A DNA stretch of 5,585 nt, taken from NCBI GenBank assembly GCA_003694325.1, contig RFKJ01000309.1:1-5585 (forward strand), in the 5' to 3' direction. Positions within the stretch are counted from its first letter, which is position 1. Each line of letters begins with the position of its first letter. Origin of the DNA: Deltaproteobacteria bacterium (lineage in GTDB: Bacteria > Myxococcota_A > UBA796 > UBA2385). The notes under the pieces were generated by a model, which saw nothing but the letters and a program-made list of their open reading frames with translations, was not told the origin of the DNA and ran no database searches. Positions 5,546-5,585 of the stretch are shown piece by piece. The position numbers and the translations under genes are program-made.

Positions 5546-5585
5546 GTGATCGCATCGTTCCTGTCGACCCTCATGCTGGCGCCCG
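5546..5585 (+). CDS. Start of a divergent gene, probably exported protein (only 13 residues visible)
   Basis: GTG at 5546 opens a frame reading MIASFLSTLMLAP up to the right edge. The segment is hydrophobic with a small residue before Pro, like the first part of a short signal peptide, and closely mirrors the N-terminus of the CAP protein (MIPLLCSLPALAAP). A GGAG ribosome site nine bases upstream and a possible TACCCT -10 element support it. Nothing can be said about function. An alternative start is ATG at 5573. If the gene is real, it is transcribed divergently from the envelope operon and shares the 182-base control region. Confidence 0.5.
   Translation, partial: MIASFLSTLMLAP

Noticed and set aside
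5364..5555. 64-residue extension of the DUF2505 protein
   Set aside because: Gly/Pro/Arg/Ser filler with no family match; the internal ATG has a proper ribosome site and begins at the family's usual N-terminus.
4852..5574. 241-residue N-terminal extension of the CAP gene
   Set aside because: It overlaps all of the DUF2505 gene out of frame and is Arg/Pro/Gly-rich. The ATG in the ATGA overlap gives a signal peptide at once.
1..5585. CRISPR array, tRNA, rRNA or insertion sequence
   Set aside because: No spaced direct repeats, tRNA-like cloverleaf, rRNA signatures, transposase motifs or terminal inverted repeats were seen.

Overview
The window is very GC-rich and almost entirely coding. It carries four adjacent genes on the minus strand and the first 40 bases of a divergent gene on the plus strand at the right edge. 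The best clue to the organism is the C-terminus of the second gene: a Gly-Cys, a short hydrophobic stretch and five arginines. This is the MYXO-CTERM type of sorting tag, so the DNA most likely comes from a myxobacterium or another member of the Myxococcota. Envelope proteins with outer-membrane barrels and signal peptides agree with a Gram-negative, diderm cell. I cannot place it more finely.

Layout in the direction of transcription, right to left: (1) 5363-4848, a 171-residue cytoplasmic DUF2505 protein of the SRPBCC/START-like fold; (2) 4851-3835, a 338-residue exported CAP/SCP-domain (YkwD-like) protein ending in the MYXO-CTERM-like tag; (3) 3810-3304, a 168-residue exported small outer-membrane beta-barrel; (4) 3304 to beyond the left edge, at least 1101 residues, an exported gluzincin metallopeptidase-like domain, then a TolB-like propeller, an unusual charged repeat and a linker, then an Omp85 barrel cut by the window edge about 30 residues before its expected end. 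Junctions are ATGA (4-base overlap), a 24-base gap, and TAGTG (1-base overlap). This strongly suggests one operon with translational coupling.

The 182-base intergenic region 5364-5545 separates the operon from a divergent GTG-started gene whose first residues look like a short signal peptide. It holds three copies of the heptamer TCCACCG (two direct, one inverted) spaced about two helical turns apart, a C(UUCG)G hairpin in the operon leader, and a second GC-rich hairpin.

Functionally, three of the four operon products belong in the periplasm, outer membrane or cell surface. The central object is the last gene: an Omp85-type barrel whose periplasmic part is a peptidase-like domain plus a propeller, with no POTRA domains visible. 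Between propeller and barrel lies a 48-residue run of twelve perfect four-residue units. Its charges are sorted into an acidic arm and an arginine arm and sum to zero. This is the most unusual structure in the window. The long plus-strand open frames opposite these genes are antisense shadows and are not annotated.
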